From: Temnopleurus reevesii | Lineage: Eukaryota; Echinodermata; Echinoidea; Temnopleuroida; Temnopleuridae | NCBI GenBank assembly: GCA_036244855.1 | Contig: BQKZ01010241.1 | Span: 3,788 to 26,138, forward strand | DNA length: 22,351 nucleotides | Direction of reading: 5' to 3' | Shown: positions 18,371 through 22,351 of the stretch, piece by piece | Position numbering within the stretch: the first letter of the stretch is position 1 | How the letters are laid out: every line of letters starts with the position of its first letter | The notes under the pieces: generated by a model | What the model was told of the DNA's origin: nothing | The model's input: only the letters and a program-made list of their open reading frames with translations | Databases searched by the model: none | Translations under genes and position numbers: made by a program

Positions 18371-20060
18371 ATGTCGAACAATAATACTGATTATATCTCG
18401 TATCCCATTAACAATGCCTGTAGCCGAATACGGCCAAGGAATAAAATCATCTATTTGATATTTATTGCGATCGCCTGCCTCCTCTCGTTTTTAACTCTGC
18501 TGCTGATTCTCAGTCGTCGAAAGCTTCGTCAACGACGTTTCATTTTTCAGTTCAACGTCGTCCTCGCGGATTTCATCGCCACTTTTGCTATCATTATCGG
18601 TGGTGCTGTATGCTTTAACAATGTACGATAGTTTCCTCTGTTTGAAAAATAAATTTATTTATAGTATTGATATTTTAGGGACACTGATACTAAAATTTGG
18701 TATTGATCTTCTATGTTAATGTCCAATAATTGCCCATCGTGACGCAAATTTTTTTTTTTCGTTTGAAACTATGTTTCACAATCAAGTTTCTTACTGAATA
18801 TAATCCCATTCCTTCACTTTATTTAGAAAAGCTGCCAAAGGTTTGGCAAACGCTGGCAAACATGTTGTCCCTATATTTATTGTTCAACATATTATGTCCA
18901 GTGTATGATAGAATTGAAGAAAAAAATCTCCCCATGTGTCATGTAAGTCATACACATCTTAACCAACAGTTGTGCGGATAGTATGTTGCCTAGATTTGGG
19001 AGAACCCTTTTGGCCGAAGGTCTAAGGGAGTGTTGTCCAAAATTTGTAATTGATCGCAAGTTGCAGTTGATCGGAACGTGCCAATCAAAATATTTGTTTC
19101 ATGCGCGTCATGTTAATTGCGCATATCATGCTCGAGTGAAAATGTGCAATACAATTGGCAAAGTTGCAGTTGATTTGCAGTTGATTTTGAACAACATTCC
19201 CTCAGAGTGTTTGGTTGGAATAACACCTTAGGAACACCTTAAGAAATTTAAAGTCATAATCATGAATTAAGTTTACCCGAGAACCCATATTTTTGCGACC
19301 ATGCATCTCTATTATTATATATTTTTTTTTAAATGCACGTTTGAATACTAAACATATCTCCCTGGTACTATTTTTCTTATCGACATTTTTACTCTCTTTT
19401 CCCATATTTGTTCATCTACAGCCGACAAAAGACAGTATACCCCGTCTGATTATTATCGCTGGTACCAACATTTCCATTATGAACATCCTTTTCATCGCTA
19501 TCTACCAGCTCATCACCATCCGAATCGACCCCTTCGGTGTCCGCAACATCATCACCACTCCGCGATGCATCGCAGCTTGCATAACGTCATGGGTCATCGG
19601 ACTTTCCGCGTTTGCAAGCCTGGGAATGGAGAACTACGCGATTGTCCCGGATGCGAACATCGGCGGCGCCGTTCTAACGATGACGTTCTGCGTCGTGACG
19701 GGTGTCTGTCTGGCGCTTATCTACCACGCCGTATCGAAAGCTCCCTGTAACGGCAACGCCAATATGGCGGAGAGGAAAGGAGAGAATAAACGCCTCCTGA
19801 GAACATTCATCCTGGTGTATGGGACCACGTTGATTTACAGCATCATATCGCTCGGTTCGACGGTGCTTGTGTATGGGGCTGATGCTGGCAATGGATGTGA
19901 TGTTAACCACGAATTGATTGGCCTTGTCGTAAATATTTCCAGTGTTGCGAATTGGGTTAGCAATTCGTTTGTGTACTGGTGGAGGTTGAATGAGTTCAGA
20001 TCTTTCCTCAGAACTTGTTGCAGGAAAAACATGGTTGTCTCTATCAGCGAGAGCTCTTAA
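18371..20060 (+). CDS. Divergent rhodopsin-like (class A) GPCR, two exons
   Basis: A seven-transmembrane receptor expected in the plasma membrane; ligand unknown. Exon 1 is 18371-18622 (84 codons) and exon 2 is 19422-20060 (212 codons plus stop), both phase 0, giving about 296 residues. An in-frame TAA at 18341-18343 precedes the ATG, which has A at -3. Membrane segments are roughly residues 26-48, 57-82, 90-117, 132-152, 164-188, 212-235 and 248-271. There is a short N-terminus with a glycosylation site NNT (4-6) and a short tail. Conserved: LAD (D67, 2.50), W141 (4.50), Y185 (5.58), and N265/Y269 of NPxxY. Changed: DRY reads YQL (112-114), CWxP reads VYGT, NPxxY reads NSFVY, P5.50 is absent, and neither usual disulfide cysteine is seen. 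The frame is intact, so it is probably functional. It may belong to a lineage-expanded echinoderm receptor group. The exon 1 end could instead be 18607, also phase 0 (291 residues). Confidence 0.82.
18623..19421 (+). other. Intron of the receptor gene
   Basis: The donor AAT then GTACGA is weak but has G at +5. The acceptor is strong: a pyrimidine-rich stretch ending TTCATCTACAG at 19421. The intron separates membrane segments 2 and 3. It holds short frames that are not exons, plus the word GTTGCAGTTGAT twice (near 19062 and 19166) followed in the second case by another TTGCAGTTGAT, probably part of an interspersed repeat. Confidence 0.75.
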
Positions 20061-20344
20061 CCCTTTGACAACCGGAACCGAGTAGTCAATGCATGAAATG
20101 CATGGAAATTACATAATTCAGTAGTCAATTGGTTAAATTTTCAGGCACGGGGTTCGCATCCATGAAATTTCGGCCCCATGAACATTGAACTTCAAGTCAC
20201 AAATATTCATTTTCCCGAATTTCTCAAAATGGACTCCTGCAGACTTTAGTCCTTTTGCATATACATATAAATACTGTTTCAAAAAAAAATTATTTGCGGA
20301 CACTTTTAGTACAAGCTCAATATGGGACAGTTTTGGCTAAAGAT
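20061..20344. other. 3' flank of the receptor gene
   Basis: AT-rich, presumably containing the 3' UTR. I found no canonical AATAAA in this stretch, so the transcript end is unplaced. No gene seen. Confidence 0.4.
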
Positions 20345-20930
20345 GACATTTGTTTAATCTTTATTATCTTCACCGTCATCATTATCATTCCCTAGAACTT
20401 CACAGTTACTTTCAGCATCAGCAGCAACATCAACATTATCATCACCATTTTCACTATTATTATCTTTATCATCAACACCACTTTTACAGTCGTATACCAT
20501 CATCACCACCTCTTCATTATCTTCACCACAACCATCACAATCCCTCTAACCATATTATCATCATCATTATCATCATCATCTTCCTCTTCACCATCATCAT
20601 TATTATCATCAGTATATGATAACAATCATCACCATCATCATCAGCAGCACCATTGTCATCATCACCATCAGCACACCATAATCATCTGCATCGTAATCAT
20701 TTTCTTTGCAATCATAATCCTGATCAACGTCATCGTTTTCTATATAGTTTTTATCATCCACATCATCATCATCATTAAAATCTTCCAGTATAGTCACCAC
20801 TTTCTACTATTATCTTCATTTGCATTGACACCATTTCTATTTTCATCATCGTCATCAGCATCATCATTATCATCATCATCACAATCACCATCGTCACCAT
20901 CATCACCTTCATCATCACCCTCACTATCGT
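20345..20930 (+). repeat. Imperfect (TCA)n tract, about 580 bp
   Basis: A long run of TCA/CAT/ATC-type triplets with many ATT, CAC and CAG variants. All frames on both strands stay open for long distances as His/Ile/Ser or Asp/Met strings because of the triplet period. These are not genes. Degeneracy suggests an old, interrupted microsatellite. Confidence 0.92.
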
Positions 20931-21330
20931 AATTTATTATTAGATGGTTCTGTATATGTAATACGTTATATCTTAAGTAGATATGAACGTATCCGATTTG
21001 CACACATGAAAAAATATGATCATTTATTTGTGTGCCATGTTTATATTTTTGCATCATGTATAGATCTATATACATTTGAGTTCATGTATTACCAGAAACA
21101 TAAAGATGAAAGCCATGAAATAATTTTCCCTCCAAAAGTTTTAGGGGAAAAAATCTAAATAAATTGGTTTCAAAATACACTTTGAAGTGCATATTTATGG
21201 TGTATTTCTGCAAAATGTATTAATATAGTTTTGATTTTACTTATATAGTTTGTTTCATGCTCATATCTGCCTTGCCGTGCAAAGCAATCACACAATATCT
21301 AGGTTTCCATGAATAGGCAGGCTTAATAAT
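20931..21330. other. Intergenic AT-rich DNA
   Basis: No gene or repeat match. An AATAAA occurs at 21158-21163, too far downstream to assign to the receptor with confidence. Confidence 0.35.
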
Positions 21331-21339
21331 CCCCGCCAA

Positions 21340-21450
21340 TACATCGATCACTTCGTGTACTTCATTATCACCTGACCTAGTTCAAAGTCACGTGACGAGT
21401 TCGATGCCCGCGTACGCGCGAACCGTCATCGATCATTCCAGTTCATTGGA
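21340..21450. promoter_or_regulatory. Promoter-like patch with GTCACGTGAC palindrome
   Basis: A GC- and CpG-richer patch. It contains the perfect palindrome GTCACGTGAC (21387-21396), which matches the consensus CLEAR site bound by TFEB/MITF-type bHLH-zip factors. It also contains ACGCGCG and two ATCGAT words, and an inverted CCAAT box (ATTGG) near 21445. The mix resembles a TATA-less promoter. No first exon can be assigned: the 70-codon frame at 21469 shows no domain. Confidence 0.28.
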
Positions 21451-21861
21451 GCGTGAACGAAAGTAGATTTGCCATCACTCCTTTATCCGACTTGTTTCTA
21501 CGCCTCTGACCTTCTGAAATCGACATCAAACGCTATTTGTGGAAGGCCGTGGTCACATGGTAGCAAAACTTCGATGTTGCCAGCAAATCTGGATTTTCAT
21601 GCGCACATTAAGGATTTAAAGGGACAAGGGGGGTTGACAAAGTGTAAAGTTGGCACCGCCCCCTCCCCTTCACTGATCTGACAAAATAGAAAAAAATACC
21701 ATCACCACCATTTTTGCACCCCTTCAGCAATTTTTGCGCCCTCAAATCTGGCTATGACCTTAAACTGCTTCAAATTTTGATTAACTTGCCTTAGTCTACA
21801 ATCGTGCTTGCCTAATCATTAAGTTTCTAAGCGACTTAATGCTAGCTGGGTGTTCTTTCAT
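21451..21861. other. Intergenic, no supported gene
   Basis: A 70-codon plus-strand frame (21469-21681) lies downstream of the promoter-like patch but has no recognisable motif. The words ATTTTTGCACCCC and ATTTTTGCGCCC form a short direct repeat near 21709-21740. Confidence 0.35.
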
Positions 21862-22043
21862 CAGAGTGGTGTTTCACCAAATCGTTCTTCAAGTTACAAA
21901 CGACTTTAACAAAGACTGGCGTACGTTAACGGGTGTAAGACGCATAAGATTCTCGATCATTCAGCACAAGAACTGATACCAGTCTTGAATCGTGCGTATA
22001 GTCGTTCTTAAAGTATCTCTTATCTTGGTGAAACACTGCCCAG
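21862..22043 (-). mobile_element. Foldback element family 1, copy 2
   Basis: The ends AGAGTGGTGTTTCACCAA (21863-21880) and TTGGTGAAACACTGCCCAG (22025-22043) are inverted repeats. The interior is the reverse complement of the copy at 7338-7510, sharing GAACTGATACCAGTC and CGTTCTTAAAG-type words. About 180 bp, non-coding, MITE-like. Confidence 0.7.
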
Positions 22044-22210
22044 TTCACAAAGTTACGGAAGTCTTTAAGAACGAGTCTACGAACGACTGGTGATTCTTTC
22101 ATTCACCCAGTGATAACCCCTATCGCTGAATAACTTCTGAGAAGCTCTACCTAGTCGTTCGTTAGGTCGGGAAGAGATCTACGAACAGTTTTATTGAACA
22201 CAACCCTGGA
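22044..22210. mobile_element. Possible related foldback element, host of copy 2
   Basis: This flank carries words of the same type (AGTCTTTAAGAACGAGTCTACGAA, shortened here to AGTCTTTAAGAACG; ACGACTGGTGATTCTTTCAT). The last resembles CTAGCTGGGTGTTCTTTCAT at 21843-21861 on the other side of copy 2. That suggests copy 2 inserted into, or beside, a related element. The family and ends are unclear. Confidence 0.35.
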
Positions 22211-22351
22211 CTAACTTACATCAATTGAATTACCAGCATTTTCTGATGGATTCGTTACAACCGCGTGTTTGCGATAGTATAGAAATATACAATGACTCTC
22301 GAGGTTCTGGTTAAAACTATTCGCACGAATGAGCATATCAGATAGTACCAT

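Noticed and set aside
18163..18458. Repeat proteins read from the 20-bp minisatellite
   Set aside because: All frames are open because of repeat composition, and the array precedes the receptor start in another frame with an intervening stop.
18983..19231. Extra receptor exon within the intron
   Set aside because: The peptide is not hydrophobic in a membrane-segment pattern and shows a local repeat (TTGCAGTTGAT). The flanking exons already join in phase and give seven segments.
20350..21075. His/Ile-rich and Asp-rich frames on both strands
   Set aside because: They are products of the imperfect TCA triplet tract, which keeps all frames open.

Overview
The window is eukaryotic and mostly non-coding: AT-rich, intron-bearing, and full of short interspersed repeats and microsatellites. 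A tRNA-derived SINE family, a LINE 3' end with the same type of tail, and small foldback elements suggest a marine deuterostome invertebrate. A sea urchin or another echinoderm is my best guess. That rests on recognising the repeat style, not on a search.

Only one protein-coding gene is convincing: a two-exon, plus-strand seven-transmembrane receptor of rhodopsin-like (class A) type at 18371-20060, about 296 residues. Both exons are in phase 0, an in-frame stop lies just upstream of the start, and hydropathy gives seven membrane segments. It keeps D2.50, W4.50, Y5.58, N7.49 and Y7.53 but lacks many other class A hallmarks. A tandem array of 20-bp units ends about 40 bp before its start codon. 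A second, weak coding candidate is a GC-rich minus-strand first exon at 7799-7909 with a perfect GTGAGT donor.

Layout. 1-400: retroelement tail and two foldback-element fragments. 540-1190: GC-richer, repeat-free DNA, possibly regulatory. 1218-1481: minus-strand SINE. 2077-2400: tandem duplication. 2940-3250: a second GC-richer unique block. 3960-4225: LINE 3' end with the last codons of its reverse transcriptase frame. 4589-4761: foldback element. 4969-5247: full SINE. 5580-6310: four tandem modules, each an E-box (CACGTG) followed 20-21 bp later by CCAATCA. 6415-6511, 8870-9165: CT/CA microsatellites. 7338-7510: foldback element.

9731-13545 is a 3.8-kb array of six related units of about 700 bp, with two subfamilies, signs of recent homogenisation, one inserted retroelement tail and an ambiguous base at a unit junction. 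14560-17370 holds two foldback elements, a SINE, CT/CA and GA tracts, a 184-bp near-perfect palindrome and smaller inverted repeats. After the receptor gene come about 570 bp of imperfect (TCA)n, a candidate promoter-like patch with the palindrome GTCACGTGAC, and another foldback element near the right edge.

No gene-to-gene interaction can be read from the window. Its interest lies in the divergent receptor, the array of 20-bp repeats upstream of it, the E-box/CCAAT array and the repeat dynamics.
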